Assembly: GCA_949130495.1 (NCBI GenBank)
Contig: OX422208.1
Location: 692,307,702 to 692,371,701, forward strand
Reading direction: 5' to 3'
DNA: 64,000 bases
From: Sambucus nigra
Taxonomy: Eukaryota; Streptophyta; Magnoliopsida; Dipsacales; Adoxaceae
The notes below the pieces were generated by a model. It saw only the letters and a list, made by a program, of their open reading frames with translations, was not told where the DNA came from and did no database searches. Shown here one piece after another: positions 9,774 through 21,399 of this stretch (position 1 is the stretch's first letter; every line of letters starts with the position of its first letter). A program made the position numbers and the translations under genes.

Positions 9774-12700
9774 GTGACTTACCCTGAGTCCAGTATCAGA
9801 AATGAAGGTAATCCTCATATTTCTTCTGCTCCGCCTACGACAACAGGCCTAACTGGAATCCTGGGAGGTATATCTAGAGGACAAGAAATAATGCAGGACA
9901 CGGTGAGGGAATTGGATCAGTCATTACAAGTTAGGTTTCCATCCTTCCCAAAAACCCTCTTGTAGAAGAGAAATGTCACCTCCAACTCCAAGATCCATCA
10001 GACATAGATATTCCAGATCTTCACGAGATACCTCTTATCGTCCAAGAGCAAGTTCATTATTCAGGTCCACAGAACTCTATGATATCCATTATTTTTATCC
10101 TAAAAGTCCAAGTGTCTTGGAAAGTCTAAGTAAAGCTTTGCCCTTTGATCGTTTGGGACCCAGGGAAAATAAAAATACTCCTAGGGAATTATCTAGGAAC
10201 ACTCAACACTCAGCCGACCAACATGAGACCTCAGTCAGATCAAGATCAAGCGTCTGACGGTCTGTACCTATCGAGCAGACCTCTCAAAAGGAGAGTTCAA
10301 CGCATACACATGGTCGGCATAGTGGAGATGCTTTGCATAAATCTGAGGTAGGAAATCCATCCCGAAAAGGATCAATCTAAAGGTTAGAAGACTGGTTAGG
10401 TGAAATGGCAAAAGCAAAGAATCGTTTACAGCAAAATTTTGTTAAAGGATCCCCGTTTGTTTAGGCAATTGTGCATTTCCCTACTCTATTAAAATTTAAA
10501 TCTCTTATAGTCACTCCTAAATATGATAGTAAGACTGATCCAGTTCTCTATATTGAGCAATATCAAGCTGCAACTGATATTTATTCAGTCCCTGATGAAA
10601 TGAGGTGTAGAGCATTTTCAAGTACCATTATGGGTTCAACCCAAGTATGGTATAATAACTTGCTCGGAGGATAAATTGCCACTTTCAATTAGCTTGTCGA
10701 GATATTCATTAGCAACTTATGTTTTGGAACTAAGCCAGTAAAAAGAGTTATTATCACTTCTCTTATTATTGTCTTGCTTCCCGTATTAACAATGAAAAAT
10801 TGGAAGTGTTTGATTATGAGGAGAAAATAACTATCACTTCTCTTATTATTGGCTTGCTTCCCGAGAAACTATATTATACTTTGGCTAAATATCCTCCCAA
10901 AACTATGGTTGAACTCATGGAAAAAGCAACAAAAATAATGACTGCTGAGGAAGTTATGACCACAAAACATAGTCCAGCCATGAAGCCTAACACAAAGTCT
11001 GATAAGAAAGAGAAAAAAATAGCAGAAGGAGGAGAGGTCGAAGAAATAAGACAAGCTCAAAAAGTATGGAAACTACACTCCATTAAAAGTTAGCATTCAC
11101 CATATCTTGGAAAAAATCAAGCACAATGAGGATTTGCAATGGCCTGAGAAGTTAAGGGTGCCTCCTAACAAGAGGGATAGATCCAAATATTATGAATTCC
11201 ATAAGGATCATGGTTATATAACGAATAAGCGAATCTCTTTGCAAAATGAGATTGAATCCCTCACCCGTCGAGGAAAAGTCAATAAATTTATTGATCGGTG
11301 GGCTGATAGAGAACCTAGAAGAAGGTCAAATTCTCCATGCAAACCTAGAGATGACGGGAAGAGAAATCATAAAGATGATTATAACGAGGATCCAGACTTG
11401 TCGAAGAATACCAAGCAACCAGAACAAGAGGTAGCTATGATTAGTTTTTGTTCTTTTGAGTGTTATATGATTACATGTGGCGATGCAGGAGGAGGTGATC
11501 ACATTGATGGAAGGAAAGCTTACTTGAATCAAGCCCAAGCTTGCTCCTATAACCAGAGGATTAATCTGAATGAAGATGATCAGCCAAGGATAGTCAATAG
11601 AGACAAATTGGTGATTGGGTTTTTAAAAAATGATCTCTCTACAGTACTTTATCCCCATGATGACCCATTAGTTGTCAAATTCAGAATCCAAGATATCATC
11701 ATCGCCAGAGTTTAGATTGACGGTGGGAGTTCGACAATATCATGTTTTATCCTTGCTTTCAGATTTTAGACTTGAAGCTCAGACATTTGGAACCTTATAA
11801 CAGGCCATTAATAGTCTTTTTTGGTGAAAAAGTCTACCCTTTAAGAACAATCAAGTTAGAAGTGTTGATCGTTAATTGATTAATAATTTGCACAGAGAAA
11901 ATATGTTTCTTCATAATGGATCGATCTACATATAATGTGATCCTCGACAGGGTAGAATTAAAGAAGTTTGAAGTCGTACCATTAACGGACCATCAGTGCT
12001 TGAAGTTTCCAACTCACTTAGGGGTAGGTGATGTGAAAGGAAACCAAAAGGTAGCTAGTGAATGCTACTACTCATCAGTCGAGAAAGAAGATCTGATTGA
12101 ACTGAAGAAGAAGACTACAACTTACTAAGTGTATACTACTGAGCCTAATGGTGAATCTGAGGTTGAAACCTTAGACCCACTAGATTAAACAGAGTTAGTT
12201 AAAGGAAAGATTGTCAAAGCTATGGAAATCATCATTCGGGATGACGACAGACCAGAAAGGACTATGTAAATTGGTTCAACACTGAATCCTATCCTTAAAC
12301 AGGAGTTGATTATGTTCTTGAGGCAACAGAGACATGTATTTTCTTGGATCCATGAGGAGATGCTTGGGATCGATAACAATTTCCTCTATCATAAGCTCAA
12401 CGTCAGCAAGGATGCCAAGTCGATCAAGTAGAGACGTCGGGCTGAAAAGAATCAAGTTATACAAGAGGAAGTAAAAAAAATTCAAAAAGCCCAGTTTATT
12501 GAAGATGTGAAGTATCCAGACAGATTGGCCAATGTTGTAATGGTCAAAAAGAAAAATGATAAATGGAGGATGTGCGTATCTTTCACTGATTTGAATAAGG
12601 CGTGCCCAAAAGACCATTTTTCCTTGCCCAAAATTGATCAACTGGTGGATACTACTTCAGGAAATGATCTTTTAAGCTTTTATGGATGCCTATTCTGGTT

Positions 12701-12812
12701 ATAACCAGATAAAAATAAAACCTAAAGACAGGGAAAGTACAACCTTCATCAACCACAAGGAACTTATTGCTATAATGTAATTCCTTTTGGTTTAAAAAAT
12801 ACCGGTGCAACG
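9774..12812 (+). pseudogene. Element B gag-protease-RT remnant
   Basis: The translation follows element A from the gag N-terminus to mid-RT, with many stops and frameshifts. The start codon position (9774) reads GTG instead of ATG. The capsid-like domain is recognisable at 10471-10674 and 10800-11090. The zinc knuckle around 11190-11230 has lost its cysteines and one histidine. The protease region (11700-11900) still encodes a decayed DGGS-like site. A full-length RT start is visible from about 12500 (VMVKKKNDKWRMCV), and the gene is cut at 12812. It cannot make functional protein. Confidence 0.88.
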
Positions 12813-12845
12813 TGTGGCCATCCCGATCAGTGCGGCTTTCATTTC

Positions 12846-12862
12846 GGGGGGGGGGGGGGGGG
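12846..12862. repeat. Homopolymer of 17 G
   Basis: An uninterrupted G17 run (C17 on the element's strand) near the outer end of the C LTR. Such runs are prone to slippage and assembly error. Confidence 0.9.
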
Positions 12863-13987
12863 AAGGAGAAAGAGGATCCCCTGGGGAAGAAACTACGTCA
12901 CGTCTCGCACCCTTCTCTTCGAAAAGGGGGCTTCAGTCGTCGTTGATATGGGGTGAATGTAAGGAGATAGTGTTGCCAGCCTATTTTTCTTAAAACAGGC
13001 AAAATAATATATTACCACTTCGAGAGAGCGGCATCAAGGACAAGTTAAGGAATGGGAAGGTGTTAGGCACCCATCCCACCCTTTCATTCTCTCGTGGGCA
13101 AGTGTTAATATTTTTCTATATCCCCGTGAAGTGTCTGCATGTGTTTATATAATGGAGATTGGAATCATTCGACCCACACCATGGAAAATATAGGGTGAGG
13201 TCATCCATAAGAATATTCCCAAAGTAATGACAAATGTAGAAGATGGAATATGAGCGTTCATAGAGATATTGATCGTTATGGGAAAACGATAATATATGTG
13301 GGATGAAGCGTGAACAAGCATATTATATGTATATGTATGATAAAAATGAGAGATTTGAGAAATTTGGAAAAATAAGAGAAGTTGGAAAATTCAAAAGTTG
13401 GACTCGAGTCTCGAATTTTAATTCGAGACACCTACGTAGCCTATAAAGGAATTAAAGTTCACGTAGTTCTAATGGAGAATAGGGGTGGGGTTTATCCCAT
13501 AGATTCGAACGGAATTTTATTAGTGGTGCATGTGTGTAGAAAATGTGTTTTTTGTTTTGAAAAAGTGTGGTTGATAATTCCGTTCGGAATTTACGGGTGT
13601 AACACTCTTTTATTTATATTTGTTTTTTATATGAAAAATAGAGTATGTGCAATATACTAATAAAAGTGTAGATGTTAATATGTATAAACTAGAATAAAAC
13701 TATATTATGAATCTAAAGTAATTTATGCGAAACAAGAGATTTGAAAGAGAGGGAGAAGGAATTGGACCTTCTTTTGGAGCTTGAGCTTGGATCTTGGATG
13801 AAATACTTTGAAAGTTGATGGATATTGATGAGACAGAAGGATATTTTCCAAAATGGGTGCGAAAAGAATGGGTATTTAGGCTTGAATGATATTTCTCGTA
13901 TGGAACTTCGCTGACTTCAAGATAATGTTGCTGAGATCACTGATGCAGATGGGTTTTTTCTCTCCCTTGGGAATGAGGTCATGGCCC

Positions 13988-14108
13988 TTATTTATAGGGA
14001 AAAAGGCGTGCCGATTGGCCTACCCCAGGTGGTGCCTATCGGCAGGTCACCCTTGACACTATGCCGAAAGGGAGGGTTCAGGACCTGCCAATTGGCAGTC
14101 CTGTGCGG
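13988..14108 (-). promoter_or_regulatory. LTR promoter of element C: TATA box with palindromic upstream elements
   Basis: On the minus strand CCTATAAATAA (13998-13988) is preceded within 12-55 bp by two copies of a TGCCGATnGGC-type dyad (14009-14020 and 14034-14045), and further up by the perfect 14-bp palindrome CTGCCAATTGGCAG (14095-14108). The same dyad family lies upstream of both antisense genes of C. Confidence 0.55.
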
Positions 14109-14229
14109 ACGTTTTTGAAAAGATGACTGTAAAGAACAAACTATTGATCCGAATTATGCATGGGGCATACCGTTATAAAGGTATTTAAGAGGCATTTGAG
14201 AGTCCTTTGGAACGCTCCTGGGTTCGGGA

Positions 14230-14965
14230 GTTGACTTTGGGTAAAATGTGGCTTGGAAGCGCACAATAGTCCTTTGGACGGGAGCTCGTCGGACGCAAAT
14301 AGATCATTCGTCCCCATGGTAAGTCAGAATCGCACAGGGGGTTAACCATTGGAAAGGTTAGGATATGTACTTCAACATTCCAAAGAGTTTCGTTCGGTTT
14401 GAAAAGTTGACCTTAGTCAACTGGGGGCTGAAAGCATCCGGTGACCTCTCGGAGTAAAATAGTTCGTTTGTCCGCACCGTAGGTCAGAATTGTGCACAGA
14501 GCAGATCATTAGAAAGGGTATTCATTAAACTTAGGAGATTCATTCAGTCTCGTTCGAGCTGAAGAGTTGAGTTTGGTCAAACGGAGTCTGGGAGCGCCCG
14601 GTGGCCTTCAAGTCAATTTTTGAGGGAGATCGTTCGTCCAAATGATTATGCTATTTTACGCATGGGGTGGACCATTGGATAGGGGTTTAGTGATATTCTT
14701 CAAATAGCGTTCTCTCTGACAATGGAGTTGATTGGGGTCAATTCGGGGCCTGAGAGTGCCTGATGTCCTCCGAATCAATTTTTGATAGTGAAATGGTTCG
14801 TTCGTATGAACCATTATGCCAATTCGTACAAGGAGTGGACCGTTGGAAAGGGGTTTCAGATTCCTTCAAATATTCAAAGAGCTTTTGCTCTGACGAAAGA
14901 GTCGACCGGAGTCAAATGGGGCCCGAGGATGCCCGATGGTCTCTAGATCGGTACTCAGAGTGCGA
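14230..14965. repeat. Tandem repeat, ~160-168 bp unit, about four copies
   Basis: Diverged copies can be anchored at a TTCGT(C) block at 14307, 14467, 14633 and 14801, giving periods of 160, 166 and 168 bp. Each unit also carries GTTGA-C/T, GGGGCCTGAGAGCGCCCGG-like and GGACCATTGGAAAGG-like blocks. A partial fifth unit fades after about 14960. Confidence 0.75.
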
Positions 14966-15153
14966 CCTAGATTTGTGGTAGAAGGGGGAAGTGCTATGAG
15001 TCTAAGGAGAGACTTAGGGGGTCCTAAAATTTGGTGTTTATAGAGCCCCTCGACGGGTGATCTTGGAAAAAGTGATGGCCATCGAATAGACACCACATGA
15101 TTGAAAGAGGTTTATTTTACGGACCTAAAGGATGTGGATGATCGCTTTAGAGG

Positions 15154-16500
15154 GTCGAGGTCAATTCTGACCTTAAAGGAGATGACGACTAAGGTATGAG
15201 GTCAATTATGACCTAAAACAGGTGACAACCGAGGACTAGGGTCAACTCTGACCTAACTATGGTGATGATCTAAGATTAAGGTTAATTCTGACCTAAGAGA
15301 GGTGATGACCGAGGACCGAGGCAAATTCTGACATAATTAAGGTGACGATCCAAGATCGAGGTTAATTCTAAGCTAAGAGAGGTGACAATCGAGAACCGAG
15401 GATAATTCTGACCTAACTAAGGTGATAATCCAAGACTGAGGTCAATTCGAACCCAACTAAGGTGACGATCCAAGACCGAGGTCAATTATAACTTAAGAGA
15501 GGTAACGACTGAGGATCGAGGTCACTTCTAACACAACTAAGATGACGATCCAAGATCGAGGTCACTTTTGACCTAAGAGAGGCGATGACCGAGGATAAAG
15601 GTCAATTCTAACCTAACTAAGGTTATGATCTAAGTTCAAAGTCAATTATGAACTAAGAGAGGTGAGGACTGAGGATAGAGATCAATTCTGACCCAATTAA
15701 GGTGATGATTCAAGACCGAGGTCAATTCTAACCTAAGAGAGGTGACGACTGAGGACTGAGGTCAATTCTGACCCAACTAAGGTGACAATCCAAGATTGAG
15801 GTCAATTGTGACCTAAGAGAGGTGACAACCGAGGACCGAGGTCAATTCTGATCTAACTAAAGTGATGATCCAAGATCGAAGTTAATTCGGACATAAGAGA
15901 AGTTACGATTAAGGACTGAGGCCAATTCTGACCCAACTAATGTGGTAATCCAAGACCAAGGTCAATTTTGACCTAAAAGAGGTGACGACCGAGGACCGAG
16001 GTCAATTTTGACCTAAAAGAGGTGAGGACCGAGGATCGAGGTAATTTCTAACCTAACTAAGGTGATGGTATATAAACAAGGTTAATTTTCACCTAAAAGA
16101 GGTGAGGACCTAGGATCGAGGTCAATTCTGACCTAACTAAGGTGACGATCCAAGACCGATGTCAACTCTGACCTAAGAGAGGTGATGACCAAGGACCGAG
16201 GTCAATTCTGACCTAACTAAGGTGACGATCCAAGACTGAGGTCAATTCTTACCTAAGAGAGGTGACGACCAAGGACCGAGGTCAATTATGAACCAACTGA
16301 GGCGATGATCCAAGATTGATATCAATTCTGACCTAAGAGAGGTGACGATCGAGGACCGAGGTCAATTCTTACCTATCTTAGGTGACGATCTAAGACCGAG
16401 GTCAGTTCTAACCTAAAATAGGTGACAACCAAGGACCAAGGTCAATTCTAACTTTACTTAGGTAATGATCGAAGACTGAGGTCAATTCTGACTTAAAAAA
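15154..16500. repeat. Satellite-like array: 40-bp monomer in an 80-bp alternating pattern
   Basis: About 33 monomers of 40 bp in head-to-tail order. Two types alternate: one continues ...CTAAGAGAGGTGACGACCG, the other ...CTAACTAAGGTGACGATCC. This gives an 80-bp higher-order unit. Every monomer contains the dyad AGGTCA-ATTC-TGACCT or a close variant. There is no coding potential. It lies between the LTR-type sequence and the first antisense gene, the zone where Tat/Ogre elements are known to carry hypervariable tandem repeats. Confidence 0.92.
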
Positions 16501-16820
16501 GGCGTACTTCTCCTTTAGGAAATTTGGGGATTCCCCTGGGCATGAGGATTGAATTTTAAGTTCCACTGGGGAATAGTGAATGATCCGGGGATTTTGTAGC
16601 TGGGGAAAGTTTTGAGCATTCTTTGGAGATATTTCTGGGGAGAATGATTCTCTGTAATTCCGTTGGGGGTGTAAACAATATTCTCCTTGGTGAGTAAGGT
16701 GCTAGAACGGATTTGGCAATTTTAGGAATTTTTCGGGAATTGTTTGAAATTTTTATGGATTTTTTGTATGAGATTTTAAAGGGTGTGATGACCGGAATGG
16801 GTGTGGGTGTTCCAATCGGC

Positions 16821-16924
16821 ATTGACACAGACTTTTGGGATACCTAGAGCAGGTGAAAGGATCATTGTCGATCGGTGGGTGGAGGGGGCTGCCGATCGAC
16901 ATGACCCTTAGCCTCCTATAAAAG
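16821..16924 (+). promoter_or_regulatory. Promoter of antisense gene C1
   Basis: CTATAAAAG at 16916-16924 lies 84 bp before the ATG at 17008. Three dyad-like motifs precede it: CCAATCGGCATTGACAC (16821), TCGATCGGTGG (16868) and TGCCGATCGACATGACCC (16890-16907). A T/C-rich leader typical of plant 5' UTRs follows. Core promoter spacing and position are good; activity is inferred. Confidence 0.6.
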
Positions 16925-17007
16925 GGGGCGAGTTCTCCTCAGTTTTCATAGATTTTTGACTTCTTTTCTTCTTTTATAAACCTCTGTAAATCGTCCTAAC
17001 ATCCTAA

Positions 17008-19099
17008 ATGGCTGACTTCTCAAGCAGTGCAACCCATATGGCATGGCTCAATGCCGATGACTGGGCAGGGTTGGATTGGAGGGCTAGGGTACCCCTCGCA
17101 TTAGGTAGCGATAATTCTTTTGACTTGTTTGAGCCTATGGCGGATGGTCATACTCTTCTCCATGAGACTTCGTATCATCTATCTTCAAGGGTGGTGAACC
17201 TTGGTGCAAGTCTTGCATGACTCTTGGTATTCCTTTCTTCTTTTCTTGACAAGATTGCTTTATTTCCTGAATCTGACAAGGATTTTCTTCATTTCTTGAC
17301 AGTCTGATGTATCCATGTCGACTATTCATGCTCGTGGTACGAAAGGTCTGAAGGATATTTGGGAACACCTTCCTGCTGTGGTGCGCTGGATGGTGTCCTC
17401 TGTGGGTTTTGGGAGGCTAGCGTCGGCATTGGATGAGATGCCCCGCTCCACTGCGGTTCCATGTGCTTTGGGAGAGAGGTGGTGGGACACTACCACCACC
17501 TTTCATTTTGGCTTTGGAAAACTGACAATAACTCCCATTGATGTTCAGTAACTGCTAGGGTTGGACTGCGAGGGTGCCCAGATTGAGGTGGATAGGATGC
17601 TGCAGGTGACGTTGGAGGCGGTGATGGCATCTTTAGGTGACATGGAGAGGGTGGTTTTCGGGGATTCCCTTCGCTTGTCTTATTTAAGGGTGCTTTTACT
17701 GAGGATAAAGGTTGATGAGAATGATGAGCAATAGGTTCATAAGATGGCCCATTTGTTTATCTTGTTGGTGTTGGGAGGTTTTCGGGTGGCGATGAGTGGC
17801 GACGCCGTTCACTTGTGGTTTCTAACATTTTTTAGGATGTTTTCGAACATTCGCTTCTATGGCTGGGGGAGCCTGACTTTGGCGACCCTTTACTATTATT
17901 TGGATGCATTAAGCCAGTGCGGTAGATTGACTTTTACTGGGGCCACATATCTTCTGGAGGTATTCTTTATTTTGCGCATTTTCCTTTACGCTTTCTCATT
18001 TTTCATTTATGCACTTCCTTTTGATTTTTTGAATGTGTATCCTTGTTCTTTGCAGACGTGGTTCTATGAGGTGATTGGGTTGAACACCTAGCTAATTTCT
18101 TTGAAGGATAACTCCGTTGGAAACTTTTTCCAAATGTTTCGATAGAGGAGGTCTAATCGTCAATCGAAGAAGAACCTTTCTCTAGAGGCAGCGCGTCAGG
18201 TCTTGAATGGCTTGAAGAGTGAGCGGGTAAGCATTCTTTTGTCCCTGATACTGTTATTTTCCTTTGATGCTATTTTATTGACACTGATCCTTTGATTTTG
18301 CTAGGGATTTGCAGGTGACCTTTTATCCCTGGGGGATGCCTATTCAGCACACTGAGGTGACTAGGGGACATGCGCAAATGCGTCGCCTGATGTCGCATGA
18401 GTTCGACTACTCCTGGTATCTTGGGGAGAGGGTAGTCCGTTAGACTGTGGAGGATGAAATTTTTGTGCCTTCAGCGAGGCCCCCTGTGTTCATGAGGCGC
18501 GTACGGGAGATGTCTGATGATGCTCGGGTGGTTGCGATGATGAGAGATCCATACTCCCTGTATACTGACATAGCGGTGATGTATAATTATATGGACTTTG
18601 TCACGAGTTGGCTGATGCCCCCTACCATTGATGATGTTATGCCTCTCCTCAGGGAGAGCTCGATTCGATAGGTGGGGTCTTCTCATATCATAGGTGGTGA
18701 GGCTACATCAATGGCGGCGACGACAACTTCAGTGCCTTCTTTTGTGCGGCTGCATTCCGCTAATTACAAACGTCGGTGAGCTGATGGGGGATCCGTGTGT
18801 TTTCATCATCTCCCTCATGCGATGGACCCGAAGGAGTTGGGTGTGATGGAGGAGGTCCTTCGGCCTCCGGTGCATCTCTTTTAATTTCCTTGATTTCTTT
18901 TTCTCTCCTTATGCTTGACTGAATTGATATTTTCTATTCTTCCTTACAGCATATCAGTGTTTCGACCACTTGTCTTAAGGACATCAAGGACTGGATATCT
19001 TCGGCGATTGCTCATATTCATGAGGCGGTTCTAATTCCTTCTTTCTTGGTTTCGTCTACCTCGTTTGGGGAAGGATCGAGATCTGGCAGTGGGGGGTAG
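17008..19099 (+). pseudogene. Antisense gene C1: plant-mobile-domain protein, five exons
   Basis: The gene is opposite to element C. Exons 17008-17226, 17303-17959, 18056-18226 and 18315 onward are linked by GT-AG introns (76, 96 and 88 bp), all in phase 0. A last exon runs 18950-19099. Exon 2 has the hallmark ERWWDTTTTFHF-like motif followed by TITPIDV..LLGL, and later the GWGS..LA.LYYYLD segment; both are typical of the plant mobile domain (PMD). PMD proteins occur in plant genes and as antisense frames in Ogre-like elements. Several in-frame stops (in exon 1 near its end, at 17549-17551, near 17732, at 18089-18091 and at 18669-18671) make it a pseudogene. It has its own TATA box. Confidence 0.75.
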
Positions 19100-19493
19100 G
19101 TCGTCTCGCCGCAGGGGGAAGAGGGCGCGCCACAGGGATGGGGGATCCTAGAGAGAGAGAGAGAGAGAGATTGGGTTCGGACTAGTACCGTAGTTTTTTT
19201 TGTTTTTCCTGCAAAATGTTAATCTAACATAGCAAAAAAATACAAACGAAGAATGAAATTTTTTGTTAATTTTCTTTTTTAGTGATTAATGCATATCCTC
19301 TTTTTACTTTGCTGCTGAGACCGTAAAAAGAATTTTGGAAGATTGATTTAACAAGGATTTTATTTAAAATGAGATTAGTAAAAGCATAAGTATAAAAGAA
19401 ATTCGAAATTTCCTTAAGATAAAAATTGTTTTTTTTGAGTTTTTTTTTATTTTGACAAAAAAGGAAAAAAGGAAGTTTCCCAAAATAGGGGGT
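19100..19493. other. Spacer between the two antisense genes of C
   Basis: No gene. It contains a (GA) microsatellite at 19152-19171 and AT-rich sequence with a T-rich stretch near 19430-19460. Confidence 0.6.
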
Positions 19494-19660
19494 TGCCGAT
19501 CGGCATGACCCCTGTTCTGTCTATTGGCATATCAGTCCAGTCTAATCAATCCAAGGCTTTGACTGCACTTTCTTCAATTGCTTAGTACTTGGTGGGGGAA
19601 GTTTTACTCTGATTTTTGCACCGTTCCTTATCTTGGGTTGAGAGTTTCCAGGTATAAAAA
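19494..19660 (+). promoter_or_regulatory. Promoter region of antisense gene C2
   Basis: The perfect 12-bp palindrome TGCCGATCGGCA (19494-19505), followed by TGACCCC, matches the element before gene C1 at 17 of 19 positions. The TATA box GTATAAAAA (19652-19660) lies 89 bp before the ATG at 19749, close to the 84-bp spacing of gene C1. A C/T-rich leader follows. Confidence 0.55.
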
Positions 19661-19748
19661 GGGGGTGTGGATGGGGCTTTCTCCCTTACACTTTCACTTT
19701 ATTTATTTTCCACATTCTTACTTTCTTACTATCTCTTAGTCTTGTAAG

Positions 19749-20938
19749 ATGGCTCTCCCTGGTATCCTTTTGTTTGCTAACTACCTCGAGGTCTTAGAAG
19801 GAATGTGTTCTTACAATGTTGATTATGATGCCTTTCATATGCGGCGAGTCTCTTTGTGGAGCAACCAGCCCATTGAAGGGAACATAATGATGGAGGTTGT
19901 CGAGTTTTGGTATCCCGAGGATCATATCTTGGGTTGGATGAGATTGGACCTACCTAGGTGCAATTTTCTTCCATGTTGCGGATAAATCCCAGCATTGATG
20001 CGGCTCTGCCTGAGTTTTCCCGTTCTCCTAGGGAATTATTGGCTAGGCTTATTCATATTTCTCCTTTGGCATCTAGGACGTTGGTTATGGGGGGAATGAT
20101 TTCCCTCCCAGTAGTGTTACAGTCCGTGCATTCACAGGATGTGGATGATGATGGATATGCCGGGGCCGTCATTCTAGGCATTGTTTCAAAAGTTATGTTG
20201 GTGATTGGGGAGACACTGGTGGACCCCCAACTGGCTGTTATTATTTCATGGATGTCGTACGATCACAATCCCGTGGTGATGATACTGGCGGAGACTTTGA
20301 ATAGCCTGGATGCTTAGAGGGAGGGTCGTTATGACTTTCTAAGAGGGAGCCCTATAATGCTATGCATGTGGATGTCATAGCTGTTTCGTATGGAGGTCCC
20401 ACCTTAGTATCATTTGTTGGGAGTGCCAAACTTCTTCTCGCGCTATTTAATTAGCATAAGCCTATACATTAAGAGTTGGGGGAACTGGTTTGTAGAGAAC
20501 GGGGCGCGAGGCTTACACTAATTTGTCCCTTGGTGGGGGGCGCTACTGTTAATTCTTGAGCTTAGAGAGTACGAGTACGTCAGATTGTTTGGCCTCAGGC
20601 AGAACTCTTTCTACCTTCCCTAGCGGGTGTTGTGCCAATATAGTTAGGAGTAAATTATGCCACCACGGACACTAAACTTTTTTCCTGTGGAGGACCTGAC
20701 AGAGCGTATGTGTATGCGACTTGGTTCTCTGTGGGATAATCATCGTCCGTCGACCCGTCCTTCTCTGTCTACTGGGCGAGTCTTACATGTCTCTGGGGAC
20801 TACATGAAGTGGTTGTGGAAGAAGGTAGTGGCCAGGATACTGGTTGTGGAGACTGGTCAAAGGGGGTTTGCCATATCTGACACCAAGGAGGGGGAATTGT
20901 CATTTACCCCAAGTTGGTTCGGGTTTATCGCTCCCTAG
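19749..20938 (+). pseudogene. Antisense gene C2: decayed Ogre-type antisense protein
   Basis: A second plus-strand unit, tail to tail with pol of C. It begins with an ATG frame of 78 residues (FANYLEVLEG...YDAFHMRRVSLW...EFWYPE) and shifts frame near 19958. It then continues through about 119 codons and, after stops, a final frame 20657-20938. The style resembles antisense proteins I know from Ogre-like elements, but I cannot assign a domain firmly. Multiple stops and a frameshift make it a pseudogene. Confidence 0.5.
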
Positions 20939-21399
20939 AGCGTCTGCGATAATCCATTCATATAGGGGAGGCTTGGGGAGTCCAGGATGCAGGTGATGAT
21001 GTTATTGGTTCCTCTGGCAGCCATGGGTAGGGATTTGTGAAGCTTTTTGTAATATGTGCCATTTTTGTGTTTTGTGGGAATAATTGGAGTGATTTCCAAG
21101 AGTAGTGGGGCTTGCCAATATCTGTTTTTTTTTCTTAGGGAAGTCGTTTAACTCTTTACGTTGATGTAATCATATGAAAATTTCAGATAATGAAATAAAT
21201 AAGTTTTTAATCATCTAGTTGTGCCTTTTGATGACCTTTTTCATTTTGAATTATTTATACCAATCGCTAAGGCATACATAATCCTTTTGTTCATGTACAT
21301 GCTAAAAATGAATTGTATTTATTAGGGATAAAAAAAGAATAGAATTTTGAGAAAAAGAAGGGGGCCGAGCTCATGTGAAGTGAATGAGCTGCCTACGTA
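20939..21399. other. Spacer between antisense gene C2 and pol of C
   Basis: Noncoding, AT-rich after 21050. Near its end (21389-21465, extending into the decayed pol end) is a CCTACGTA...CCCACGTAGTTC block that also occurs in the LTR-type sequence at 13427-13475. Confidence 0.5.

Larger units (their letters stand above)
9488..12812 (+). mobile_element. Element B: truncated sister of element A, opposite orientation
   Basis: It consists of an LTR remnant (9488-9701), a primer-binding site (9704-9722) and a heavily decayed gag-protease-RT region. It is the same family as A at protein level but in plus orientation. Its LTR is cut on the left by A. Its RT stops at 12812, just after the PFGLKNTGAT motif and before the catalytic YxDD box, where LTR-type sequence of C begins. 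B is therefore the oldest host in this nest. Confidence 0.85.
12813..15140 (-). repeat. Putative 3' LTR of element C (inner boundary unresolved)
   Basis: It starts TGTGGCC on the plus strand exactly where B is interrupted, so its minus-strand end is ...GGCCACA. It contains a 17-G tract, the motif GGTGCCTAACACCTTCCC (minus, about 13050-13070), which I know from Ogre-type LTRs, a minus-strand TATA box at 13988-13998 and a ~165-bp repeat in what would be U3. I could not find a polypurine tract, so the LTR may end near 15.1 kb or may include the following satellite array. Confidence 0.55.

Noticed and set aside
15154..16500. Regularly spaced 40-bp repeats that could suggest a CRISPR array
   Set aside because: Monomers are contiguous with no unique spacers, they mutate along their whole length, and the context is a plant retrotransposon with no cas genes.
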